From assembly GCA_963764235.1 (NCBI GenBank), contig CAVXRO010000007.1, forward strand, positions 124,001 to 188,000: a stretch of DNA of 64,000 bases, written 5' to 3'. Below, piece after piece: positions 1 to 7,806 of the stretch (position 1 is its first letter; each line of letters starts with the position of its first letter). A model generated the notes under the pieces. That model worked only from the letters and a program-made list of their open reading frames with translations. It was not told the DNA's origin and searched no databases. Position numbers and translations under genes: made by a program. This DNA is from DATFVA01 sp963764235. Lineage in GTDB: Bacteria; Bacteroidota; Ignavibacteria; Ignavibacteriales; Ignavibacteriaceae.

Positions 1-49
1 AATTCAATAAGATTTAAGTCAAAAGCAGGTCTGCATTCGCTAGACCGGT

Positions 50-367
50 TTATTTTGCAAAAATTCGAAGCCCTGCTATTCCTATAATGATTAGAAGAAT
101 AAAAAACAACCGGGCCGTTTCTTTCGACTCGCCGAAAAGAATTATCCCCAATAGAGCAGTTCCTACAGCGCCAATCCCTGTCCATACAGCATAAGCTGTT
201 CCCACCGGAAGTTCTTTTAAAGAATAAGCAAGTAAACCCATGCTTATTAGGATGCTGACCACAGTAAAGACGCTTGGCCAGAACCTGGTGAACCCTTGTG
301 AATATTTCATTCCAATAGCCCAGGCTGTTTCAAACAACCCGGCAATAAAGAGTATAAACCATGCCAT
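50..367 (-). CDS. sugE: SMR-family exporter, SugE/Gdx type
   Basis: Small multidrug resistance family protein of 105 residues, the usual length for the family, with four hydrophobic segments covering nearly the whole chain. It would act as a dual-topology dimer in the inner membrane, exchanging protons for a small cation. The conserved membrane-embedded glutamate sits near residue 13 in the sequence FETAWAIGMKYS; a FE-x-x-W-A pattern there is typical of the SugE/Gdx branch, which exports guanidinium, rather than of EmrE-like drug pumps. It starts 21 bp after the diadenylate cyclase gene on the same strand, so the two are probably cotranscribed. The short gap leaves no room for a guanidine riboswitch directly in front. 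Substrate assignment is from family knowledge only. Confidence 0.88.
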   Translation of the reverse strand: MAWFILFIAGLFETAWAIGMKYSQGFTRFWPSVFTVVSILISMGLLAYSLKELPVGTAYAVWTGIGAVGTALLGIILFGESKETARLFFILLIIIGIAGLRIFAK

Positions 368-388
368 TTTATTCCATTTTGATTTTTA

Positions 389-1828
389 TCATCTGTTTTT
401 AACATTTATTTCGATCGAAACTTCACCATCCTCATCAGCGGGAAGTTTATATTTTTGCGGCACAAGAACCTGTGAATTTACGCTTGTCGATACATTAATA
501 TTACTTAAATCTACCGGTTCGGTGTAAATAAATTTCGGCAAATGATTTCCTTCTTCAGGTACAATTAATAACATTTCACGAGGATTTGGCGAGAGCGAGA
601 CGAGTTTAAGATTATGCGGTAGTTTACCAGTTGTCTGAACCCTGACAGGCAGAGAAATGATTTTCGTAGGAATTGCATCGACTGTAATTTTTTTCGGTTC
701 TATGTCATACAGATTTAACCCGGATGGAAGCTTCAGATCTTCTTCGTTGATCGCAAACTCATTCTTACCTTTTTTTAAATCTCCCAGGTTAAGAGAGACA
801 ACAAGATCTGAAGGGTCCAGAATACGGAAAGACTGCTCAGAACCTTCAAGTGTTACTTCTGCTTTCGATGGAACCTGTTGAGCAAGGGTAAAGCCGGGAG
901 TCAGGTTTCTGAATTCGATGGGTACAGTATAATTTCTGAAAATTCTGTCCGAGTGATAGGCAAGAATAATCCAGGCGAACAATGCAATGAAAACAGAAGC
1001 AGCGGCCGTGATTATGTTCCTTCGATTCCACCATTTGGCTTCAATTTCTTTTGCAGCCGGATAAATCCCGTGATAAAATTCTTCGAGTCTGTGCTTTAAC
1101 TCAACAGTTGATTTCAGAATTTTCAGCTGGCCGTTTTCTGCGATGCTGATTGTTCCTCTTTCCTCTGATATAACTATAGTAAGTGCATCGCAACGTTCTG
1201 ATAATCCTAGTCCCGCAGCATGTCGTGTACTTCCTTCTCCAATTGCTCCTATATTTACGGAGAGAGGAAGGTGTGCACCGAATCTTGATATCTTATTACC
1301 TTCAATTATGATCGCCCCGTCATGTCCCGGTGAACTGGTATTTAAGATGCTGTAAAGCAGCGGAGAACTTATTCGTCCTTCAAGAGGAATGCCTCCATTA
1401 AGATGGCTCTCACATGGTTCTTTCCCCCGAATAGTTATTAGCGCCCCGGTTCGTTTTTCAGCCATTTTACCTACAGCTTCTGTAAGAACGTCAACAGAAG
1501 AAGCATAGGACGATAAGCCGGGTTTTCTCCTGAAATTTGTCCAGAACCAGGCAAGATCAATCATTCGGCGGATGTCTGACTGGAACACAATTATTGCGGC
1601 GATCAAAATTACCACGATAAGTGTCTGTATGAGGATCTCTGTGAGGTATAATTGAAAAAATCTTGCGAGCAGATATATTACAGCAAAAACGGATATTGCT
1701 ACCACAATCCGGCGGGAGGCACTTCTCCGGAGCCAGTTAATAAAGATGAAAAGGAAGGCTGATACGATCAGAATATCAAGAATATCAGCTAACCTTATAT
1801 TTGAAGTAAACACTGAAATCCAGTCCAT
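389..1828 (-). CDS. cdaA: Diadenylate cyclase CdaA fused to a YbbR/CdaR-like domain
   Basis: Membrane-bound cyclic di-AMP synthase. Three hydrophobic segments (about residues 15-33, 40-58, 63-83) precede a DAC (DisA_N) catalytic domain at about 95-240, with the DGA motif at 170-172 and the second nucleotide-binding motif at 201-204, which reads T-R-H-A instead of the usual T-R-H-R. A fourth membrane segment at about 270-292 leads into YbbR-like beta repeats to residue 479. CdaA is normally about 270 residues and the YbbR regulator CdaR is a separate neighbouring gene, so here enzyme and regulator are one polypeptide. The YbbR part would lie outside the membrane. The altered third residue of the RHR motif may be lineage-specific; other active-site surroundings (GHDGAIII, LTIVISEERG) are intact, so activity is likely. 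Confidence 0.9.
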   Translation of the reverse strand: MDWISVFTSNIRLADILDILIVSAFLFIFINWLRRSASRRIVVAISVFAVIYLLARFFQLYLTEILIQTLIVVILIAAIIVFQSDIRRMIDLAWFWTNFRRKPGLSSYASSVDVLTEAVGKMAEKRTGALITIRGKEPCESHLNGGIPLEGRISSPLLYSILNTSSPGHDGAIIIEGNKISRFGAHLPLSVNIGAIGEGSTRHAAGLGLSERCDALTIVISEERGTISIAENGQLKILKSTVELKHRLEEFYHGIYPAAKEIEAKWWNRRNIITAAASVFIALFAWIILAYHSDRIFRNYTVPIEFRNLTPGFTLAQQVPSKAEVTLEGSEQSFRILDPSDLVVSLNLGDLKKGKNEFAINEEDLKLPSGLNLYDIEPKKITVDAIPTKIISLPVRVQTTGKLPHNLKLVSLSPNPREMLLIVPEEGNHLPKFIYTEPVDLSNINVSTSVNSQVLVPQKYKLPADEDGEVSIEINVKNR

Positions 1829-2245
1829 ACTATTTGATTATATCCTTTACAACAGAAATTAAGATATCCATCCACCCGATAAGCAGTTCATCTGAAATCC
1901 CGGTAGAAGTGACATTATTTTCCCTGAAGTTCTATTCCTTAATTACGCTTGAATAGATTTAATTTATTGATAATATTTATTTATAACAGGAATATATTTT
2001 ATAACTAAACATTTCGCAAATGCACCATTCCAAATTTAATATTCCTCCTGTCGAATTCTTCATTCTTCAATAATATTTATATATCCTAATTTTAGGCAGC
2101 TTGCTTTATGCAGGCTTTTCTTGTGAACAGTATTGTGTCAAAATTGTGAGGTCCATCCGGTAGTGATTAATGTGATAGCTTGTAAAAATAATATTTTGCA
2201 TTTTATTCTTGCAGTACGATGTAATAATTACATAAAGGTGATAAG
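1829..2245. other. AT-rich divergent intergenic region
   Basis: This 417-bp gap separates the leftward cyclase operon from the rightward lipoprotein gene and must hold both promoters. It is very AT-rich. No ORF with a ribosome-binding site was seen. A short hairpin, GCTTGC-loop-GCAGGC followed by TTTTC, lies at about 2099-2114 and resembles a weak rightward terminator, but no gene precedes it on that strand. Confidence 0.5.
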
Positions 2246-2728
2246 ATGAAAAATTTAATTAAAGGAACAGCATTTTTAATTTTAGCAATTACTTTCGCTG
2301 CCTGCCAGCAGGTTTCTGATCCGGTATCTCCTGTATCATTGGATAAAAATAATGCACATTTGTCAACAGAAGCAGGAACCAGAACTGGAACTTTCGAAAT
2401 AACCCTCCCTAGTTACCGGGCTGCAGATGAGCCGGCAACTATTATGGGATCAATCAGCTTTAGATTTGATGATGCTGCCTCAGTTTACAAATATAGGGGA
2501 TCCATAATTACACCATCGAGGTATATATATTCAGGAACATTTGAAAACACAGGCGCTTTTGAAAGAAAAGGAAATTATATCAGCCTGATTGATAACCCTG
2601 TAACTGAAGAAACTCCCGGGCTGCGCACTTTATACCTGAATGGTAATTTTTATTATATTGTCCGTGGAACTCAAACAATCATTGAAGGTGATACTAAGAT
2701 GGGTCACCTTAAAATTATATTAGATTAA
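2246..2728 (+). CDS. Putative lipoprotein of unknown function
   Basis: A 160-residue protein with a lipoprotein signal peptide: a basic N-terminus, a hydrophobic stretch to residue 19 and a lipobox T-F-A-A-C with the lipidated cysteine at residue 20. The mature part is rich in beta-prone, Thr/Ser/Tyr-containing sequence and has no motif I recognise. A good ribosome-binding site (AAAGGTG) stands 6 bp before the ATG, and a strong terminator follows, so it is probably a single-gene transcript. The protein is presumably anchored in the outer or inner membrane facing the periplasm. Function is unknown. Confidence 0.75.
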   Translation: MKNLIKGTAFLILAITFAACQQVSDPVSPVSLDKNNAHLSTEAGTRTGTFEITLPSYRAADEPATIMGSISFRFDDAASVYKYRGSIITPSRYIYSGTFENTGAFERKGNYISLIDNPVTEETPGLRTLYLNGNFYYIVRGTQTIIEGDTKMGHLKIILD

Positions 2729-2762
2729 TAGTAACAATTATTATTCCTAAACTGATAAAAAT

Positions 2763-2788
2763 GCCTGCAATGTGCAGGCTTTTTTTTT
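2763..2788 (+). terminator. Rho-independent terminator
   Basis: Perfect 6-bp stem GCCTGC/GCAGGC with a 5-nt loop followed by nine T. It ends the lipoprotein transcript. Confidence 0.9.
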
Positions 2789-2860
2789 GCAGTACTCATA
2801 ACGGCAGCTGCAATTATTCCGTTCTTAGCTAAAGATTTCGTATTTTTAAAAACAATAATT

Positions 2861-2879
2861 TTCAGTACAAAGTACTGAA
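2861..2879. promoter_or_regulatory. Perfect inverted repeat, candidate operator
   Basis: TTCAGTAC-aaa-GTACTGAA, 8-bp perfect arms with a 3-bp spacer, ends 36 bp before the start of the downstream gene. Size and symmetry fit the site of a dimeric repressor. No T-run follows, so it is not a terminator. The regulator is unknown. Confidence 0.5.
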
Positions 2880-2915
2880 TAAGAAAATGTTCTAAGAAAA
2901 AATGGAGATCTTTTT

Positions 2916-4235
2916 ATGTCACGTAAGAACGTTCTTATTATGGGCGCTGCTGGGCGCGATTTTCACAATTTTAATGTCTATTTCCGCGATAATGATGATT
3001 ATAATGTAGTTGCATTTACAGCCACACAAATTCCTAATATTGAGGGGAGAACCTATCCTAAGGAATTAGCCGGGAAACTTTACCCGAATGGAATTCCAAT
3101 TTATGAAGAGGCAAAGCTGGTTGATCTGATAAAAAAATTCAAAGTTGATGAAGTTGTATTTGCCTATTCAGATATTCCATTTAACTATGTAATGACCAAA
3201 GCTTCTATAGTTAATGCCGCCGGTGTTTCTTTCCGTCTGATGGGTGCGGCAGAAACTGAAGTCATAAGCACAAAACCGCTTATAGCTGTGCTTGCAGTAA
3301 GAACAGGCAGTGGTAAATCACAAACCTCAAGAAAAATTGCAGAACTTCTGCGTAAAGCAGGGAAGAAAGTAGTATCTATACGTCATCCTATGCCTTACGG
3401 TGATCTGGTAAAACAGAAAGTTCAGAGATTCGGTACGATTGAAGATTTGAAAAAACATGACTGTACAATAGAGGAAATTGAAGAATACGAACCTCATATT
3501 GCTAACGGCGGAGTTATTTATGCGGGTGTAGATTACGAAGCAATTCTTCGTGAAGCGGAGAAAGAAGCCGATATTATTTTGTGGGACGGAGGAAATAATG
3601 ATATGTCATTTTATAAAGCCGATCTGACTTTTACTGTAGTTGATCCACACCGCCCGGGACACGAACTTACTTATTATCCCGGCAATACAAGCTTACGAAT
3701 GGCTGACGTTGCAATTATTAATAAGGTTGACACTGCTGATCCGAATAATGTTGAGAAAGTGAGAGAAAATATCAAGAATATAAATCCTAAAGCTAAAATA
3801 ATTGAAGCTGATTCACCGGTGACAGCAGATAATCCGGAATTAATAAAAGGTAAGAGAGTACTTGTTGTTGAAGATGGTCCTACTTTAACTCACGGCGAAA
3901 TGAAATACGGTGCGGGTACAATTGCTGCAAGACAAAATAATGCTGCGGAAATTATTGATCCCAGACCTTATACGGTAAAATCAATTTCAGATACGTTTAA
4001 GAAATATCCTAATATCGGTGTACTTCTTCCCGCAATGGGTTATGGTGAGGCACAGGTAAAAGACCTTGAAGAAACAATCAACAAAACTAATTGTGATTCA
4101 GTCATTATCGGAACACCGATTGATCTTGGCAGATTGCTTAAAATAAATAAACCTTCCACCAGAGTTACTTATGAACTCGGTAACCAGGCTACTGAAGAAG
4201 TTAAAAAGGTACTGAAAGAAAAAGGAATGTTATAA
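2916..4235 (+). CDS. Cyclic 2,3-diphosphoglycerate synthetase family P-loop protein
   Basis: A 439-residue protein resembling the cyclic 2,3-diphosphoglycerate synthetases of methanogens and their poorly studied bacterial homologues. Residues 1-120 form a Rossmann-like domain starting with a glycine-rich segment (VLIMGAAGRDFHNF). The central domain has a Walker A motif RTGSGKSQTSRK near 130-140, a D-G-G-N-N-D acidic motif and an N-K-V-D motif that resembles the G4 element of GTPases. In methanogens the enzyme makes the cyclic phosphoester, a thermoprotectant, from 2,3-diphosphoglycerate with ATP. Whether bacterial members do the same is not established. GGAG precedes the ATG at good spacing. 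It has its own terminator and a palindrome in its promoter region. Confidence 0.8.
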   Translation: MSRKNVLIMGAAGRDFHNFNVYFRDNDDYNVVAFTATQIPNIEGRTYPKELAGKLYPNGIPIYEEAKLVDLIKKFKVDEVVFAYSDIPFNYVMTKASIVNAAGVSFRLMGAAETEVISTKPLIAVLAVRTGSGKSQTSRKIAELLRKAGKKVVSIRHPMPYGDLVKQKVQRFGTIEDLKKHDCTIEEIEEYEPHIANGGVIYAGVDYEAILREAEKEADIILWDGGNNDMSFYKADLTFTVVDPHRPGHELTYYPGNTSLRMADVAIINKVDTADPNNVEKVRENIKNINPKAKIIEADSPVTADNPELIKGKRVLVVEDGPTLTHGEMKYGAGTIAARQNNAAEIIDPRPYTVKSISDTFKKYPNIGVLLPAMGYGEAQVKDLEETINKTNCDSVIIGTPIDLGRLLKINKPSTRVTYELGNQATEEVKKVLKEKGML

Positions 4236-4258
4236 TCTTTTTTTTCGATTATTTATGG

Positions 4259-4290
4259 AACCCGTATTAGGAATTATACGGGTTTCTTAT
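4259..4290 (+). terminator. Rho-independent terminator
   Basis: Nine-bp stem AACCCGTAT/ATACGGGTT with an 8-nt loop and a T-rich tail, 24 bp after the preceding stop codon. Confidence 0.8.
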
Positions 4291-4423
4291 TTTAAATCAA
4301 TTCTACAATCCTTCAGAAAGCCTACTTAAAAAAGGAGTTTGAAGTATATCAAATCTGCAAATTATTATGTTCTGCATCATTCACTCTGATCCGAACATCA
4401 AAAAACTCTTATATCTATTTTAT

Positions 4424-7400
4424 TTACTTCTTTAATTTATTTTCAATCTCTTTAATCTGCTCTGCATATGCTTCATAAACGTCCTTTACACCCCGGGTTG
4501 GAGTAGCGTCAGCAGATTGCACTGATGAAGTAAGCGAAGCTAGTACTCCGTCAATTTTTGCCAGTCTGGATTTTATCTCCCTTAGAGAGTCTGGTTCTGG
4601 TTTGCTGATTTCACCAGCATCCTTATGCTTTTTATCAATCAGTTCGTAAAGTTCAGTTGTTTTGTTAATTGCTGAATCAAGTTTTAGAGTAAACTGAAGC
4701 TGATTCTTAAAATCCTCGGGAGATGTATTAACCCGGGGATCTTTTTTAACAACCAATTCCTTTGAGTATTCGCTGTCTCCGGATTTCAGCATTATTTTAT
4801 ATGTACCCGGAACAACCAGCGGGCCCTCCGGATGAACAGGAGTGCCTTTATCCCACACCGCGGCTATTGAATATCCGTAATGCAGTGCATTGGGACGGGG
4901 ATATCTTAAATCCCAAGCGAATCTGTGAAAACCTTTAGCCGATGATAATTTCTTTTCTTTGCTCAGCCAGCGTTCATCAAAGTATGTATCTGTTGAAAGA
5001 CTAACCGGCTTCTCATTACTTCTGTAGGTTCGTACCAGGTTATTATTTGAATCATAGATCGATATCCGGACAGAATCCGCATCATTTTTCAGCCAGTAAT
5101 CTATAATTGCTCCGTAAGGAGGATTTTCTCCAAGCGGGGTAGAAGGTGGCCAGGGAGTATCATGACTTTCGCTGCTTCTTATTCTGTAAGTATCAGAAGG
5201 ATTAAACAGGAACGTATTTTTGTTTATAATTTCATCGGATAACTGCCTCAAAGGACTCAGATCATCAAGTATCCATATAGCTCTTCCCTGGGTAGCGGCT
5301 ATGAGATCATTCCGGTGAACCAACAGGTCGCTTACCAGGGTTGTTGGAAAATTTAAGGAGATGCTCTGCCAGTTCTCTCCGTCATCAAATGAAACGTAAA
5401 CACTCCTGTTTGTACCGGCAAATAATAATCCCTGCTTCCGGAGATCTGTTCTTATAACAGTAGTGTACTCATTTCCGGGAAGGCCGTCTGTTATTTCATC
5501 CCATGTCTTTCCATCATCTGTCGTCTTCAGCAGCAACGGAGAAAACCTGTCCAGCCTATGAAGGTTAACCGCTGCATAAGCTGTATGTACCGAAAATGGG
5601 GAAGGGGAAATGGCGTCTAATCTTCCCCAGACAGGCACATCAGGGGGAGTAACATTCTTCCAGTTTTTTCCTCCATCGGTAGTCAACTGAATTAATCCAT
5701 CATCTGTTCCAATCCATATTACATCTTCAGAAAGAGGGGAGGGGCTAATATTCCAGATTACACCATAACCGCAACTGGCGGCCTGGCTTAAGTCAGGTTC
5801 TTTGCAGTTGGATGAATCACTGCTTTTACGGCTTAAGTCGGGACTAATAATCTTCCAATTGTTTCCGTCATCAATAGTCTTAAATAAGTACTGTGCCCCA
5901 AAATATAATGCATGGTCGCCGGCAGGATAGAAGGCGATTGGAGTAATCCAGGAATACCTGTATTTAACTGTATTAGGCTTAGCTGCATAGCTTCCATGCG
6001 GCCACGGAGATACATTAATTGACTGTCGTGTGATTTCATCAAAGCGGTGAAGCGAACCGCCAAGACCGCTTCCAAAAACGATATCAGGATTGCCGGGTTT
6101 TGGAATATCCATATCCCTCTCATCTGCACCCACAGGATGCCAGTCTCTTAACTCAATAACTCCATAAGGCCCACGGCTTGAAATTTCAACGGTTCCATTA
6201 TCCTGTTGGGCACTGTAAATCCTGTAGGGAAATCTCTCATCGGCTGCCAGATGATAAAACTGTCCTGTAGGCTGATTATACCAGCTTGACCATGATTTTC
6301 CCCCGTTTACAGTAACCACTGTTCCCTGGTCGGATGCTGTTATCATACAGGAAGTATCGGAAGGGTTTATCCAGAGATAATGATAATCGTCTCCGCCCGG
6401 AGAACCTTTTAATACTTTAAAAGTTTTGCCTCCGTTCCTGGATAGCCTGATTGAGCGATCCATCACATATATATTATCAGGATTGTCGGGGGCTAGTGTA
6501 AGTCGGCTAAAGTATGAATTTGCCAATGATCCATCTTTGTTTACATGCGTCCAGATGGCGCCACCGTCGTTGGAACGGTATAATCCTTTTTTGTTCCCGG
6601 CCGCATCTATGGAGGCATATATTATGTTCCCGCTGGAGCCGTTTGCAACAGCCAGTCCTATCCTTCCAAGGGGAACATCATTGAGACTATCAATCAGTAT
6701 CTTTTTCCAGCTGTCTCCTCCGTCTGTACTCTTAAATATTCCTGATCCTAAACCCTGCTGCGGGAGATAATAATCAAGCCACGGATGCATTCTTATCTGC
6801 CACAGAGCGGCATACATTACTTCAGGCTGCTGATTATCGTACACAAGGTCTACAGCTCCGGTAGAATCATTAACAAAGAGCGTCTGCTTCCAGTTTTTAC
6901 CTCCATCTGTCGACTTAAATATTCCACGATGCTTTGACGAACCGAATACATGACCGAGGGCGGCGATTACTACCTTATCAGGGTCTTTTGGATCTACGAG
7001 TATTTTTCCTATGTAACCTGTTCCTTTCAGGCCGATGTTTCTCCAGCTTAGTCCGGCATCCGTACTCTTATAAACTCCATCACCTTCAAGGATATCATAT
7101 CTCCAGGCAACCTGTCCTGTTCCTGCATAAATAATCCCAGGATCGGTAGGTGCGATTGCGAGAGCTCCTATGGCTGAAGATCCCTCGTGCTGCATCATTG
7201 CCTGCCAGGTTCTGCCTGCATCTGAAGTCTTCCAGATGCCGCCCCCGGCACTACCGAAATAATATGTATTCGGCTGTTCAGGGATTCCTGCACAGACTGT
7301 ACCCCAGCCCGCTCTGTAAGGTCCGATTAATCGCCACTGCATCTCAGAGAAAGCTTTTGCGGGGATTGACTGCGGGCAAACGGGTATATTAAATAATGAT

Positions 7401-7441
7401 ATTATAAGCAGTAAGGAAAACACACAGATATTTTTTATCAT
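4424..7441 (-). CDS. Secreted VPS10/BNR-type beta-propeller protein
   Basis: A 1005-residue exported protein. Residues 1-24 are a Sec signal peptide. Most of the rest is a series of Asp-box (BNR) repeats of the S-T-D-G-G-K-x-W kind (for example KTSDAGRTW, KSTDGGKNW, KSTDGGDSW, TTDGGKNW), as in sortilin/VPS10-type ten-bladed propellers and the proteins often labelled glycosyl hydrolase or sialidase. About residues 780-930 form a separate beta-rich region, followed by a charged helical C-terminal tail. There is no type IX sorting domain, so it probably stays in the periplasm or uses another route. Catalytic residues of a sialidase were not identified, so an enzymatic role is not claimed. Confidence 0.8.
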   Translation of the reverse strand: MIKNICVFSLLLIISLFNIPVCPQSIPAKAFSEMQWRLIGPYRAGWGTVCAGIPEQPNTYYFGSAGGGIWKTSDAGRTWQAMMQHEGSSAIGALAIAPTDPGIIYAGTGQVAWRYDILEGDGVYKSTDAGLSWRNIGLKGTGYIGKILVDPKDPDKVVIAALGHVFGSSKHRGIFKSTDGGKNWKQTLFVNDSTGAVDLVYDNQQPEVMYAALWQIRMHPWLDYYLPQQGLGSGIFKSTDGGDSWKKILIDSLNDVPLGRIGLAVANGSSGNIIYASIDAAGNKKGLYRSNDGGAIWTHVNKDGSLANSYFSRLTLAPDNPDNIYVMDRSIRLSRNGGKTFKVLKGSPGGDDYHYLWINPSDTSCMITASDQGTVVTVNGGKSWSSWYNQPTGQFYHLAADERFPYRIYSAQQDNGTVEISSRGPYGVIELRDWHPVGADERDMDIPKPGNPDIVFGSGLGGSLHRFDEITRQSINVSPWPHGSYAAKPNTVKYRYSWITPIAFYPAGDHALYFGAQYLFKTIDDGNNWKIISPDLSRKSSDSSNCKEPDLSQAASCGYGVIWNISPSPLSEDVIWIGTDDGLIQLTTDGGKNWKNVTPPDVPVWGRLDAISPSPFSVHTAYAAVNLHRLDRFSPLLLKTTDDGKTWDEITDGLPGNEYTTVIRTDLRKQGLLFAGTNRSVYVSFDDGENWQSISLNFPTTLVSDLLVHRNDLIAATQGRAIWILDDLSPLRQLSDEIINKNTFLFNPSDTYRIRSSESHDTPWPPSTPLGENPPYGAIIDYWLKNDADSVRISIYDSNNNLVRTYRSNEKPVSLSTDTYFDERWLSKEKKLSSAKGFHRFAWDLRYPRPNALHYGYSIAAVWDKGTPVHPEGPLVVPGTYKIMLKSGDSEYSKELVVKKDPRVNTSPEDFKNQLQFTLKLDSAINKTTELYELIDKKHKDAGEISKPEPDSLREIKSRLAKIDGVLASLTSSVQSADATPTRGVKDVYEAYAEQIKEIENKLKK

Positions 7442-7591
7442 CGTCTAAGGAATTGATTCTTTCGAATTAGAACTGATTTTTTTAATATACAACAAAATAA
7501 TATAATGATAAAATATTCATAAGGACCGGCATTCTGTTAAGTCACGGATGTCTTGTCATAGGCTGACAAAAGGCCGGGAGATGGCTGTGAG

Positions 7592-7624
7592 AAAAAAAAA
7601 CCCGATGACGGGGGTGTCATCGGG
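7592..7624 (-). terminator. Rho-independent terminator of the candidate small RNA
   Basis: Nine-bp perfect stem CCCGATGAC/GTCATCGGG, 6-nt loop and nine U on the leftward transcript. Confidence 0.85.
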
Positions 7625-7675
7625 CAGGGTCCTTTCGTCCATCACGAGGCAGGGGTAAACCTCTGTGAACGAACC
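7592..7675 (-). ncRNA. Candidate structured small RNA ending in a strong terminator
   Basis: Between groEL and the propeller gene lies a GC-rich block inside AT-rich DNA. Read leftward it starts just after a good promoter, can form a stem GGGUUCgUUC/GAAaGGACCC (6 bp, a G-A mismatch, 3 bp) enclosing a GAGG/CCUC hairpin, and ends in a 9-bp terminator stem (arms 7601-7609 and 7616-7624) followed by nine U. This gives a transcript of about 85 nt. A 40-codon reading frame starts at the first ATG (7678-7676), lacks a ribosome-binding site and runs through the terminator, so a leaderless leader peptide is possible but less likely. I do not recognise the RNA family. Confidence 0.5.
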
Positions 7676-7679
7676 CATT

Positions 7680-7710
7680 CAAACATATCTTATTTTATAT
7701 TAAAATCAAA
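7680..7710 (-). promoter_or_regulatory. Bacteroidetes-type promoter for the candidate small RNA
   Basis: On the minus strand TTTG, 19 bp, TATGTTTG: an exact match to the Bacteroidetes consensus TTTG-N19-TAnnTTTG. Transcription would begin a few bases downstream, at the edge of the GC-rich structured block. Confidence 0.55.
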
Positions 7711-7760
7711 CGCAGTTTGGTGTACGTAAATAAATAAATTTTTAAAAAAACCGCGAATTT

Positions 7761-7790
7761 AAAAAAAGGACGGAGCATATATCTCCGTCC
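7761..7790 (-). terminator. Terminator of groES-groEL
   Basis: Perfect 8-bp stem GGACGGAG/CTCCGTCC with a 7-nt loop, followed on the minus strand by seven U; five T follow on the plus strand too. It lies about 17 bp after the groEL stop codon. Confidence 0.88.
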
Positions 7791-7806
7791 CGTTTTTATG
7801 CATTTT

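Noticed and set aside
368..388. A guanidine riboswitch in front of the SugE/Gdx gene
   Set aside because: Only 21 bp separate it from the upstream gene, too short for any known guanidine riboswitch.
2031..2085. A 17-codon ATG frame in the 1829-2245 gap
   Set aside because: It has no ribosome-binding site and no distinguishing composition.
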